Of a stretch of DNA of 64,000 nt, positions 35,146 through 44,025 are shown in pieces. Location of the stretch: NCBI GenBank assembly GCA_965242535.1, contig OZ251458.1:3348001-3412000 (forward strand), read 5' to 3'. A model generated the notes under the pieces. That model was not told where the DNA came from, did not search any database, and saw only the letters and a program-made list of their open reading frames with translations. Positions within the stretch are counted from its first letter, which is position 1; the number at the start of each line of letters is the position of its first letter. This DNA comes from VXRD01 sp965242535 (GTDB lineage Bacteria; Latescibacterota; UBA2968). A program made the translations under genes and the position numbers.

Positions 35146-35536
35146 CATTTGTACCAACTCATTCATTATCGGGACGCTTTGCTGTTCCACCGTCCTTCAG
35201 AGAAGCCATCGCCAAACAGGCCATCCCAAAAATTCATCAACGAAAGCCATCGCGCACAGCGCGCAAGTCCATCTCGCAACCAATATCCATTCTGCAACCC
35301 ACTTTGCAGGCCAACGCATGTCGTGCTACTACAAAAGCGATTTGCGCTGTGCAAGCCCCTCGGCGTTTGAGAGCGGCATTTTTTGCCTACTTTTTTTTGC
35401 TGTTGAAAAAAAGTAGGTCGCCGAAGGCATCGAAGGCTACCAACGATGCTTTCGGACCAAACGCTTTAGAAAAGCGAGCAATATCGGTGCTGATTTATGC
35501 GTAATCAAAATTGAGAATAACTTAATTTACAGAGTA
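35146..35536. mobile_element. MITE-like element, copy F (reverse orientation)
   Basis: Right end CTTAATTTACAGAGTA at 35521-35536 is intact. The left side is the alternative terminus TTTGTACCAACTCATTCATT...CACCGTCCTTC. Read in reverse complement its end matches the IS630 remnant end at 55898 over 34 positions with one difference. No mini-hairpin module is present. It lies 27 bp from the lolA stop codon. Confidence 0.85.
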
Positions 35537-35563
35537 TTTATTTTTTTCGAGAAGGGGCGGACG

Positions 35564-36238
35564 TTACCGCAAATCGATCAACTCCACGCCCTTGGGCGCG
35601 TGGAAGGTAAATCGATCGGCTTTGACCCGTTTGTTCACTTTCAAATCCGACAACACAAATGTCGTTATGTCGTCGTGAATATTGCGATACTCCACTTGGC
35701 GCACGAGATAGAGGCGTTTGTCGATCCACAGGCGAATGGTGTGGATGTACGTATCTTCTTTTTTCGCGGACAGATCGACTACGTAACACGTCTTGCGCTG
35801 GACTTTCTCTTCGCCCACATAGACGGGCGTGTAACTCTCGTCGTATCCCCCGAGCAAAATGAGATCGAACAACAACTTTTCGTAGCTACGGTCGTTTTCA
35901 ATCGCGGAATAATCGCTCACCAGCACTTGGGCATTGGCGGGCGCGTAGTTCCACGCGGTCTCGCCATCGCTGACCACGACCTGCACGTCCGAATCCATGC
36001 GAAACCGGTCGGGCCGCTGAACGAGCAACGCGCCTTTCACCTCTTGATGTTGTTCCATCAACCGCCAGTAGTGTTGTTTGACAAAGTGGGCGGAAAGCGT
36101 TTTGAGTTCCGCAAATTTTTTCTGCAACTTTCCCACGACCTCAGAGCCTCGCGCATCGGCCCGAGCGGCCCCGGCGAAAAACAAAATCCCCAACAACGCC
36201 CAAACACACGCCCAACGCGCAACCCTCTTTCCCCGCAT
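35564..36238 (-). CDS. lolA: Outer-membrane lipoprotein carrier protein LolA
   Basis: 224 residues. Signal peptide VARWACVWALLGILFFAGAARA. The mature part has the LolA pattern: LKTLSAHFVKQHYWRLMEQ, VKGALLVQRPDRFRMD, VSDGETAWNYAPANAQVLV, and YLVRQVEYRNIHDDITTFVLSD. It chaperones lipoproteins across the periplasm, fitting the several lipoproteins here. ATG at 36238 is chosen because upstream frame is repeat-encoded. In many genomes lolA sits beside ftsK, and a truncated ftsK lies just upstream across a repeat cluster. Confidence 0.92.
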   Translation of the reverse strand: MRGKRVARWACVWALLGILFFAGAARADARGSEVVGKLQKKFAELKTLSAHFVKQHYWRLMEQHQEVKGALLVQRPDRFRMDSDVQVVVSDGETAWNYAPANAQVLVSDYSAIENDRSYEKLLFDLILLGGYDESYTPVYVGEEKVQRKTCYVVDLSAKKEDTYIHTIRLWIDKRLYLVRQVEYRNIHDDITTFVLSDLKVNKRVKADRFTFHAPKGVELIDLR

Positions 36239-36241
36239 TTC

Positions 36242-36645
36242 ACACCTCCTCTTGTATCTTCGGACAAGCACAGGGGCTTGTCCCTACGATTGCGATAGCT
36301 TCTTCCCTCTCCCGTCTTTGTACCTTCGGACAGGCACGGGGGCCTGTCCCTACGATTGCGATTGCCTCTTCCCTCTCCCCGTCTCCCGTCTCCCGTCTCC
36401 CGTCTCCCGTCTCCCCGTCTTTGTACCTTCGGACAGGCACGGGGCCTGTCCCTACGATTGCGATTGCCTCTTCCCTCTCCCCGTCTCACCGCTTGCGTCT
36501 CACCTCTTGCGTCTCCCGTCTCCCGTCTCCCCGTCTTTGTATCTTCGGACAGGCACGGGGGCCTGTCCCTACGATTGCGATTGCCTCTTGCGTCTCACCT
36601 CTTCCCTCTCCCGTCTCCCGTCTCCCGTCTCCCGTCTTTCCCCGC
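36242..36645. repeat. Cluster of four hairpin elements with heptad arrays
   Basis: Units of roughly 105-118 bp repeat four times: TTGTAYCTTCGGACAGGCAC, the arm GCCTGTCCCTACG, GATTGCGATTGCCTCTTCC and heptads CTCCCGT. Hairpin cores are near 36256, 36330, 36430 and 36548. The block lies exactly where the motor half of ftsK should be, and it encodes the last residues of the truncated ORF. Confidence 0.9.
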
Positions 36646-37134
36646 CACTTTGCGCGAGAACCTGAACAATAGTAAGACAAAGAGCACGGTCAAAAAAATA
36701 TACGACCCGACCTCACCCAAATAGGGCATCAACAAGGAAGACGACAGCATGAAGCCGAGCCACCCGCCGAATTTCCAAGCCGTGGAGGAATCCCCTGCGT
36801 ACAACACGGCCATCGCGTTGCAAAAGAGCACCATCGCAGAGAACAAGGCGACGCTGTACACCGAGAACGGCTTGGCGTCCGCTATCCCAAAGCAATTCCA
36901 CCCGCAGAGGAACACCCATGCGGTCAGCGCGTAAGCCCCATAGCCCACGCCAAAGAGCAGGTAATAGGACAGGTGCGCGCCGATCCATCCGATCAGATTT
37001 TGCGCGTGTTCGAGTGGGCGAGTCGAATTGGGCGGATCCTCTGGCGAATGCGACAGCAGGCTCAATGCCATCACCAGCGCGAGCGCGATCAAACACCCGC
37101 CCAAAATTTGAGAGAGCAAGCTCGGTCGATTCAT
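36595..37134 (-). pseudogene. ftsK: FtsK N-terminal membrane domain only (truncated)
   Basis: 179 residues with the four membrane segments of FtsK/SpoIIIE (LIALALVMALSLLS, LSYYLLFGVGYGAYALTAWVFLCGW, VYSVALFSAMVLFCNAMAVLY, SYIFLTVLFVLLLFRF). The reading then continues as GKDGRRETGDGRGKR, which is repeat-encoded, and stops. The linker and the whole RecA-like motor with its gamma domain are missing. Either repeat recombination has deleted about 1.8 kb, or the assembly has collapsed between repeat copies. A membrane-only FtsK could still serve in divisome assembly but not in DNA pumping. Confidence 0.8.
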
Positions 37135-37157
37135 GGGAATGCCTTAAAAGTTGTCAA

Positions 37158-37190
37158 AAAATTATTGGGACCTAACCCCCTAGCCCCTTG
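37158..37190. repeat. Fragment of the second MITE type
   Basis: AAATTATTGGGACCTAACCC and CCTAGCCCC match, in reverse complement, the interior and right arm of the nested element at 5680-5832. The terminal repeats are largely lost. Upstream of the truncated ftsK. Confidence 0.65.
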
Positions 37191-37257
37191 TATCTTCAGG
37201 CGGACGCGGTGGACTGACCGCTACCCGTTTCGCCGCGGGATGCACGGACAGCACGGG

Positions 37258-37723
37258 GGCCATCTGTACCAACTCATTCATTATCGGGCTCGCTTTGCCG
37301 TTCCACCGTCCTTCAGAGAAGCCATCGCCAAACATGCCATCCCAAAAGTCCATCACCGAAAGCCATCACGCACAGCGCGCAAGTCCATTTCGCAACCCAC
37401 ATCCATCTTGCAACCCACCTTGCAGGCTGGCGCATGTCGTGCGATTACAAAAGCACTTTGCGCTGTGCCTAGCCCCTCGGCGTTTGAGAGCGGCATTTTT
37501 GAACTGCTGGAGCAGTTGTACCCCGCTCGCCTACTTTTCTTCAGACGCTTATTCGCGTCTTCTCTGTTGAAAAAAAGTAGGTCGCCGCACGCCGTAGGCA
37601 CAGGCGTAGCCAACGCATCAAAGGCAACCAACCATGCTTTAGGATCAAAGTTGTTAGAAAAGCGAGCAATGTCGGTGCTGATTTGTGCGTATCTAAATTG
37701 AGAATAACTTGATTTACGGAGTA
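37258..37723. mobile_element. MITE-like element, copy G (reverse orientation)
   Basis: Right end CTTGATTTACGGAGTA. The left alternative terminus CTGTACCAACTCATTCATTA is followed by CACCGTCCTTC. It contains one mini-hairpin module (GAACTGCTGGAGCAGTTGTA, about 37500) and the extra AGACGC...GCGTCT hairpin seen in copy D. Both outer flanks carry TTGGTACAGATGGCACGGGG-type hairpin-element sequence. Confidence 0.82.
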
Positions 37724-37737
37724 ATTAGTTGGTACAG

Positions 37738-38332
37738 ATGGCACGGGGCCTGTCCCTACGATTGCGATTGCTTCTTCCGTCTCCCGTCTTGTATCTTCGG
37801 ACAGGCACGGGGGCCTGTCCCTACGTGTTGATGGGGACAGGGCGAGATAACGGATCACTAACCGCTTGGGTGGTGGCTTCTTGCCTCTTGTTTCTTGCCT
37901 CTTGCTTCTTGCCTCTTGCTTCTTGCCTCTCTCGTCTCTCGTCTCCCGTCTCCCGTCTCCCGTCTTGTATCTTCGGACAGGCACGGGGGCCTGTCCCTAC
38001 GGCTGATGGGGACGGGGCGAGATAACTGATCACTAACCGCTTGGGTGGATGACCTTCTTGCCTCTTGCCTCTTGCCTCTTGCCTCTTGCTTCTTGCTTCT
38101 TGCTTCTTGCCTCTCTCGTCTCTCGTCTCCCGTCTCCCGTCTTGTATCTTCGGACAGGCACGGGGGCCTGTCCCTACGTGTTGATGGGGACGGGGCGAGA
38201 TAACTGATCACTAACCGCTTGGGTGGATGACCTTCTTGCCTCTTGCTTTTTGCCTCTTGCCTCTTGCTTCTTGCCTCTTGCTTCTTGCCTCTCACCTCTC
38301 ACCTCTCCCGTCTCCCGTCTCCCCGCTTATTA
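37738..38332. repeat. Large heptad/hairpin array, about 175-bp super-units
   Basis: Four hairpin elements (about 37742, 37798, 37973, 38152). The last three are followed by a constant spacer (TGATGGGGACGGGGCGAGAT, AACTGATCACTAACCGCTTG, GGTGGATGACC) and a variable heptad run (CTTGCCT, CTTGCTT, CTCTCGT, CTCCCGT). Super-unit period is about 175 bp. No gene is present; it ends at the stop of the lamin-tail gene. Confidence 0.9.
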
Positions 38333-39940
38333 CCCATCGTCCAATCCCCGTGCGATGACCACGGGTTCTCGGATGCGGAACAATTTGCCGTCGGGCGTGC
38401 CGACCTCCAAGTAGAGAATATAAATGCCGGGCTTGAGCCTGTGTCCGTTGTCTGCGCGGCCATCCCATTGGACGACGCGCTGGCTGCCGCCCTCAACGCT
38501 TTCGATCAACGAGGCCACGCGCCTGCCCGTGCGGTCGAACACCCACAAATTTGCGTGCGAGCGCGGGGCGGGCACTTCGTATTTGATGGCGACTCGATCG
38601 ACAAAGGGATTGGGGTCTGCCAACAGGGATACGCCTGCGATCTCGTCGTCAAACCGCACGCTATTTGCCGCGCCCGGGGTCGCGCCCGCTTGGCTGACGA
38701 GCCAGTTGTCGCCGTCTCCTGCGATGGCGAGATCGATGCGCTCCATGCTCGCGGCGGTTTCTTGCGCCGGGTAAGACACGCTATCGACAACGCCCGCGGT
38801 CGCGTCTCGCAAGACCAAGACATCGCCCCCGTCGTTCAACCGGGGCCAGCGGGTCAGGGACAAAATGGCCGCAGAGAGATCCGGATATTGCGCGGCAACG
38901 CGGCTCGCATCTTCCGCGACGAGGACGTGGCCCAAGCCCTCGATCACCGCACCTGCGCCAAACGCGCCCGTGGTTCGCACATCGGAAATCGTCCACTCGG
39001 ACAGGGAAACCGGGGCGGGCGAACGGTTGTACAACTCGATCCACTCCGCGCCTTGGGCCATCACCTCGGCAATGGCGATCTCTCCGGGTCGCATGCCCCC
39101 TATGGCGATCCATGTCGCCGCGTTATTCGTCGTATCCCGATCCCCTGAAAATACGAGCACGGCGCGAAAAATATGCTCGCCTGCGGGTGGGTTTGAAATG
39201 GGGATGGCGACCCGAGTCGAATCCCCTGCTGCGAGCATATCCCCCACGGCAACCCCCTTGCCGTCGACCGCGATTTCGTACGATTCCGCGGGTTCCCGCC
39301 CGATATTTGTCACGGTGAGGATCACCTCTGTCGAGCCGCCCCACGGCACGCGCACGGCCGAGGCCGCGTTTCGCGTCAGCGCCAGATCCCTGTCCTTGAC
39401 GCTGACGCTGTTCACCGCGCCCGGCGTGGGCCATTTGGCGTCTGTCCAGTTGTCGGGCGCGTCGCCTTGGGCCGCGTCGATCTTTTCCTCTGAAATCCCG
39501 AGGGGATTGCCGGGCCGATAGGTCGCCGCCGCGACGGTATCGCCCGCGGCGTCGATCAGCAAAATGCGTTCGGGACGCACATTGCTCAAGCCGCCGCGCC
39601 CGAGTGTCGCGCTGTCGACCGTCAATTTGAGGGCCGCATCGGGCAGGGGATCGTAATGCGTCGAGTGCGTGCCATAGCCCGCGTCCATCACCAGCGCGTA
39701 CGCGCCGGGGGCGAGTGCCATCGCGTCGCCGACGAGCGCGTTGGTTTCCTCGTCATCCCCGATTCGCCAACCGGTCAGATCGACTGCGCGATCCCCCGCG
39801 TTGAACAATTCGATGTATTCGTCGAAAAACTCGCTGCCTTGCGGCGCGAACATGATCTCGTTGATAACCACCTGTGCATCCGCCGCATGGGGCAGCGCGC
39901 ACAACAACAATGCGATACAACAGAGTTTCTGCAATCTCAT
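38330..39940 (-). CDS. Secreted lamin-tail-domain protein with FlgD-like C-terminus
   Basis: 536 residues. Signal peptide (CCIALLLCALPHAADA). Two lamin-tail domains (VVINEIMFAPQGSEFFDEYI..., about 24-150; IAIAEVMAQGAEWIELYN, about 285-420) flank a CARDB-like domain (DLALTRNAASAVRVPWGGST). The end (LLADPNPFVDRVAIKYEVP, GIYILYLEV) is the FlgD-like Ig fold often found as a C-terminal sorting-like domain in the FCB group. Its start overlaps the VWA gene stop by 4 bases. Probably a surface or secreted protein; the partner is unknown. Confidence 0.85.
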   Translation of the reverse strand: MRLQKLCCIALLLCALPHAADAQVVINEIMFAPQGSEFFDEYIELFNAGDRAVDLTGWRIGDDEETNALVGDAMALAPGAYALVMDAGYGTHSTHYDPLPDAALKLTVDSATLGRGGLSNVRPERILLIDAAGDTVAAATYRPGNPLGISEEKIDAAQGDAPDNWTDAKWPTPGAVNSVSVKDRDLALTRNAASAVRVPWGGSTEVILTVTNIGREPAESYEIAVDGKGVAVGDMLAAGDSTRVAIPISNPPAGEHIFRAVLVFSGDRDTTNNAATWIAIGGMRPGEIAIAEVMAQGAEWIELYNRSPAPVSLSEWTISDVRTTGAFGAGAVIEGLGHVLVAEDASRVAAQYPDLSAAILSLTRWPRLNDGGDVLVLRDATAGVVDSVSYPAQETAASMERIDLAIAGDGDNWLVSQAGATPGAANSVRFDDEIAGVSLLADPNPFVDRVAIKYEVPAPRSHANLWVFDRTGRRVASLIESVEGGSQRVVQWDGRADNGHRLKPGIYILYLEVGTPDGKLFRIREPVVIARGLDDG

Positions 39941-42069
39941 ACCATCCCCAATCTGCGTCTAACGGCCCACTCGATCACCAGCAACCCGATCAGCGCGAAC
40001 AAGGGCCACTGTTGCCCCCACAAGCCGATTCGGTGGTGCGTCACGACCGGTTCGGGTGCCAAAACGAGTGAGTCGAGCGCCGCGGTCAAACCGCTCGGTC
40101 TGATGTATTGCCCGCCGCTGCGCGTGGCGATGTCCCCGAGCAATTCGGCGCGCATCCGCACGGTTTCGTATTCCAAGCTGTAGCGTCCCACGGTAAAATG
40201 GCCCGTGCCCGTTCCCAAATCCCCAGCGTCGATCTGATATTCGTAATCGCCTTGGGGAAAACGCCCCAAGTTGCCCGCGTAGCGCCCATTGCCCAAGTCG
40301 CGCAACGCCACCTCGCGCATGCCCAAACTGTCTGCCACCTGCGCTCGGACGCGCGCGCCGGAACGCGGTTGCAACAGGGCGTCAAAAACCCGCGCGTGTA
40401 CAACGACAGGCTCGCCGCTGCGGTACGCGGTCTTTTCGGTCGTCAATTTGATGCGGGACACATCGTCTCGCGTGACCAGCCAGCGCGTCATGTTTTGCCA
40501 AAATGCCCGCGCCACGGCATCGGTTTTGCCATCGCCCCACATCATCAAGCCGTGCCGCCAAAACGTCTGAAAGCCCACAATCGCGGTCTTGCCCGCTTCT
40601 ACGCGCCGAATCGCCAACAGGGGCATGGGGTTGCCATCGGCGCGCTCGGTGGGATGGTGCGCCAACACGGTCGCGTCCGAAACCGCGGCGCCTAAGCGAT
40701 TGTAAGACAACAGCGGCGGCAGCGCGTCCCACGCGTCGCGATCGGTCAATGGATCGTCTGAAACGCGCAAAATGGGGTGGCGGGATTCGGGAAACGCGAG
40801 GGGAAACGCGCCATCTTGAAATGTGTTGGCCGAAGCCAAAACCCGCACGGGCAAAACCTCGGCCAATGCCGAGCGCGCGTACCCGTCGTCAAAAGCCGCG
40901 TCGCCGCCGATGACCAACAGGCCCCCGCCCCGTTGCACGAATGAGACGAGCGCCCGTTCCGGCCTCCCGGCGAGTGCGGCGTAAGGCGCGTTGAGCAGGA
41001 TTACGACATCGCGGTCGGGCAAGGTATTCATCGCGCGTTGCACCTCTGTCGCCCATCCGGCTTCCAAGGTGCGGACGAGCGCCTCGACTTCCATGTTGTC
41101 ATCGCTTTGCAACACGCGCCGCAAATAGCCCAAATCCGCACTCGGGTTGCCCGCGAGGATTAAAATCCGCACGCGGCTTTCGAGCACTTCTGTCGAAACC
41201 ACCATGCGGTTGTTGGCGTCTGCGCGTTCCCCTGCTTGCGCTGCGATAGAGATGGAAAACGCATGCCGCCCGGCCCGTTGCGGCACGATCTCAAAGTCCA
41301 AGGTTTGTTCCCCGTCTGACAGCGCGATGGTTTTTGCGGCCACTTCCCTGCCCTCGAAAAGCACGCGCACCCGGTCGCGCACCCGGTCAAAGCCAAAGGA
41401 GAACACGCGCACCTGCAAGGCGAGTGGCTTGCCCACATAGCCCAAGGGGTCGATGACCGCGGACGCGATGCCCACATCCTTGGGCGCGACCGGATCGCCT
41501 ATCCCGATGGCGATGACCGGCACCCCGATCTCCGCGGCGGCGCGCTCGGGTCGTCCCCCCAAATTTTGCCCGCCGTCTGAAACGAGCACCACAGCGGCGA
41601 GCCCTTGACCCAGGGTTTGTTCGCGCATTCCGTCCAAGGCACCTGCGAGATCGGTCGCCCGCCCGCCCCAAGTGGGGTCTTCGCCGTCGCGCATGGGGGT
41701 CAGCGCGTCCGAGAAGCGAAATTGCGATACCCGTGCGCGATGGCCCAACGCCTTCAACGCCGGGTGGGACAGAACGGCTCGGGCGATTTCCTGCCGCGCG
41801 GTATCGCCATCTGCGATTTGCATGCTCTCGCTGTCGTCGATGAGCAAGGCGATGAGCGGTAGCCTTTGCGTGTGCAGTGTCAAAGCGAGAATGGGCTCCA
41901 TCAAAAGGCCGATCAGCAAGAGGAGTGCGGCGGCGCGTATGAGCAACAAATAGCGGTTGGCGCCCCTGAAATTCGCGCGGTACAGCAAAAAAATGAGATA
42001 CATCCCCGCGGCGCAGGCGCAGGCCAGCAACCAACCATCCGAAACGGAAATCCCGACGTCGCGCAACAT
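39937..42069 (-). CDS. Membrane protein with VWA and class-I glutamine-amidotransferase-like domains
   Basis: 710 residues. Two N-terminal membrane segments (WLLACACAAGMYLIFLLY; YLLLIRAAALLLLIGLLMEP) precede a von Willebrand A domain with a MIDAS start LLIDDSESM and TDLAGAL. A GATase-like domain has GGGLLVIGGDAAFDDGYA, and one membrane segment (WPLFALIGLLVIEWAVRR) lies near the C-terminus. This layout matches BatA-like or DUF4159-neighbour proteins of many FCB and planctomycete genomes. No Glu/Cys/His triad typical of active amidotransferases is evident. It lies 6 bp after tsaD. Function unknown. Confidence 0.82.
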   Translation of the reverse strand: MLRDVGISVSDGWLLACACAAGMYLIFLLYRANFRGANRYLLLIRAAALLLLIGLLMEPILALTLHTQRLPLIALLIDDSESMQIADGDTARQEIARAVLSHPALKALGHRARVSQFRFSDALTPMRDGEDPTWGGRATDLAGALDGMREQTLGQGLAAVVLVSDGGQNLGGRPERAAAEIGVPVIAIGIGDPVAPKDVGIASAVIDPLGYVGKPLALQVRVFSFGFDRVRDRVRVLFEGREVAAKTIALSDGEQTLDFEIVPQRAGRHAFSISIAAQAGERADANNRMVVSTEVLESRVRILILAGNPSADLGYLRRVLQSDDNMEVEALVRTLEAGWATEVQRAMNTLPDRDVVILLNAPYAALAGRPERALVSFVQRGGGLLVIGGDAAFDDGYARSALAEVLPVRVLASANTFQDGAFPLAFPESRHPILRVSDDPLTDRDAWDALPPLLSYNRLGAAVSDATVLAHHPTERADGNPMPLLAIRRVEAGKTAIVGFQTFWRHGLMMWGDGKTDAVARAFWQNMTRWLVTRDDVSRIKLTTEKTAYRSGEPVVVHARVFDALLQPRSGARVRAQVADSLGMREVALRDLGNGRYAGNLGRFPQGDYEYQIDAGDLGTGTGHFTVGRYSLEYETVRMRAELLGDIATRSGGQYIRPSGLTAALDSLVLAPEPVVTHHRIGLWGQQWPLFALIGLLVIEWAVRRRLGMV

Positions 42070-42075
42070 GGCACC

Positions 42076-43128
42076 TCACACCTGCCGGTCGCGCAGGCCC
42101 GGCAACGGCAATCGGGGCGCCGCATTGAGATCGGCCCCGGCGACTTCGCCCCGCGCCAGCCGAAACGCGCCCGCGCCCGCGATCATGGCCGCATTGTCCG
42201 TACACAAAAAAGCGGGCGGATAAAACGCGCCCATCCCCAGTTCGCCCGCGCCCGAGTGGAGCTTGTCGCGCAGCATGCGATTGGCGGCCACCCCGCCGGA
42301 GAGCAACACCCGCTCCACCCCGGCGGCCTTTGCCGATCTGAGCGTCTTGTCCACGAGCACGTCGACCGCCGCCGCCTGAAAACTCGCCGCGAGATCGGCC
42401 CGCATCGCCGCGAGGTCCGCCTCGGAGAGGCCGCGGATCCGATAGAGCACCGAGGTTTTCAACCCGCTAAAACTGAAGTCGAACCCGGGATCGTCCATCA
42501 ACCCGCGCGGAAAATCGAACGCCTCGGGGTCTCCCTTTTCCGCAAGGGCCGAGATGGGCGGGCCGCCCATCGTCACCTCGCCCTCGCGCAACAGTCCGAG
42601 GAGTTTCGCCACCTTGTCGAACGCTTCGCCCGCCGCGTCGTCCCGCGTGCGCCCCCAGCGTTCGTAATCGCCCCAAGCCGAGACGTAGATCAATTCGGTG
42701 TGCCCGCCGGAAACCACCAGCGCCATGAAAGGCGGCAGCAGATCGGGATGGGCCATCGCGCCTGCGAACAAGTGGCCCTCGATGTGGTGTACCCCCACCA
42801 AGGGCAGGCCGGAACCCAGCGCGAGCCCTTTGCCCACGGATACGCCCACGAGCAAACAGCCGATCAACCCAGGGCCTTGCGTGACCGCAATCCCGCCCAA
42901 GTCGCGCAGGTCTAGCCCCGCGTCTGCGAGGGCTTGATCTACGACCGGCAACAAGGTGCGGATGTGGTTGCGAGACGCCAACTCGGGCACGACCCCGCCG
43001 TACAAGCTGTGTTCCGTTTGGGAAAAGATCGCGTTGGAACAGATGCGCCCATCGACCACCACCGCGGCGGCGGTTTCGTCGCAAGATGTTTCAATGCCCA
43101 AAATGGGTTGCTTGGATAGGCAAGTCAT
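42076..43128 (-). CDS. tsaD: tRNA N6-adenosine threonylcarbamoyltransferase TsaD
   Basis: 350 residues. GIETSCDETAAAVV, the metal ligands HHIEGHL (HxxxH), VVSGGHTEL, DDAAGEAFDKVAKLLGL and LLSGGVAANRMLR are all present. It transfers the threonylcarbamoyl group to A37 of ANN-decoding tRNAs with TsaB/TsaE, not seen here. ATG 43128 follows a run of six T residues that closes a hairpin, so the start lies in a terminator-like leader with no Shine-Dalgarno; a TTG at about 43158 is the alternative. Confidence 0.94.
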   Translation of the reverse strand: MTCLSKQPILGIETSCDETAAAVVVDGRICSNAIFSQTEHSLYGGVVPELASRNHIRTLLPVVDQALADAGLDLRDLGGIAVTQGPGLIGCLLVGVSVGKGLALGSGLPLVGVHHIEGHLFAGAMAHPDLLPPFMALVVSGGHTELIYVSAWGDYERWGRTRDDAAGEAFDKVAKLLGLLREGEVTMGGPPISALAEKGDPEAFDFPRGLMDDPGFDFSFSGLKTSVLYRIRGLSEADLAAMRADLAASFQAAAVDVLVDKTLRSAKAAGVERVLLSGGVAANRMLRDKLHSGAGELGMGAFYPPAFLCTDNAAMIAGAGAFRLARGEVAGADLNAAPRLPLPGLRDRQV

Positions 43129-43132
43129 AAAA

Positions 43133-43174
43133 AAGAAACCGGCCTCGGAGATACGCAAACGACAAACCGGTTAA
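43133..43174 (-). terminator. Terminator-like hairpin between the zinc-ribbon gene and tsaD
   Basis: On the minus strand AACCGG...CCGGTT stem with a 22-nt loop followed by TCTTTTTT. The T run abuts the tsaD start codon. Confidence 0.65.
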
Positions 43175-43217
43175 AAAACATTTCGGCGAGGGAATCGATC
43201 CCCCGCCGAAAATGGGG

Positions 43218-43406
43218 TTATTTGTAGGACTCCGTGATGTCCCGGCCCGTGCTGATTTCGCCGTTGTCGATCCGCAAATTAAAGCCGCAACTGGGGCTGT
43301 TGCACACCCACGCCTTGTAATGGATAGGCGCCCCATCGCGTCCGTAATCCGACAGCGGCAACAACGTGCCCTCGTCGCACTTCAAACACTGTGGAAATTG
43401 CTCCAT
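43218..43406 (-). CDS. Small zinc-ribbon protein
   Basis: 62 residues. CLKC near the N-terminus and CNSPSC about 35 residues later form a likely Cys4 zinc site, followed by GFNLRIDNGEISTGRDIT. GGAGGGA lies 8 bases before the ATG at 43406. No family name is certain. It has its own terminator and stands alone upstream of tsaD. Confidence 0.72.
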   Translation of the reverse strand: MEQFPQCLKCDEGTLLPLSDYGRDGAPIHYKAWVCNSPSCGFNLRIDNGEISTGRDITESYK

Positions 43407-43554
43407 AAATCCCTCCTCTCCACCGGTGAGTTCCACCAACATCGTGAAAATCTCCCCCTGCCAGCAGGGGACAAATTACATGGGATAATGTAACAAACTC
43501 ATGCCCAAAGTCAACTTGTTTTGTCCGTATTCGCTTGGGCACCGCGCCATTTGT

Positions 43555-43905
43555 CTTGGATCGCGGATTACGCGGATTAGGGGATTGCGCGGATGAAAGG
43601 TGGACTAGGTTGGCAGGTAGGGCGAAGCGTGCGGGTAACTTGTCTGAATCGCGGATTACACGGATTACGCAGATGAAAGGCGGATTGGGTGGCAGGTAGG
43701 GCGAAGGATATCGCAGATACAGACGCCGTAAGTGGGGCAGAGGACGCGAATTGAGGGAACGCAGGTGGGGCGGAGAGATCCAGGGGTACGAAGGACACAG
43801 CGGCGGGAGGGTTGTGGAGGTAATCCGTGCCATCCCAAAATCCGCGTAATCTGTGATTCAGACAAGAGGATGGTCGCAGATTGGATGAGCGAGGCACGCA
43901 CGCGG
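43555..43905. repeat. GCGGATTA-type dispersed repeats, no gene
   Basis: At least three copies of TCTGAATCGCGGATTACACG-like sequence (about 43557, 43643, and reversed at 43833-43865), separated by GC-rich filler such as AGGTAGGGCGAAG. The same family occurs at 14490-14945 and 30573-30940. Confidence 0.75.
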
Positions 43906-44025
43906 CGGCGTAGATCGGGGGGATGAGAGGAACGGATCACCGATTCTATTGACAACCGCATTTTGTTCGCTATCTTGACGCACATTCGCGCAGCGTTTTT
44001 TTACCCCAATTTGTGGAGGGATTGT

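Noticed and set aside
34875..35370. Repetitive proteins (DGRRKTE-type) encoded by the GACGGAA array
   Set aside because: Heptamers give open frames in all phases by chance; there is no stable start signal and the array is non-coding in context.
36242..38332. Regular repeats resembling a CRISPR array
   Set aside because: The hairpin units are not separated by unique spacers of constant length. The intervening DNA is itself heptad repeat and shared spacer text, and no cas1/cas2 genes are near.
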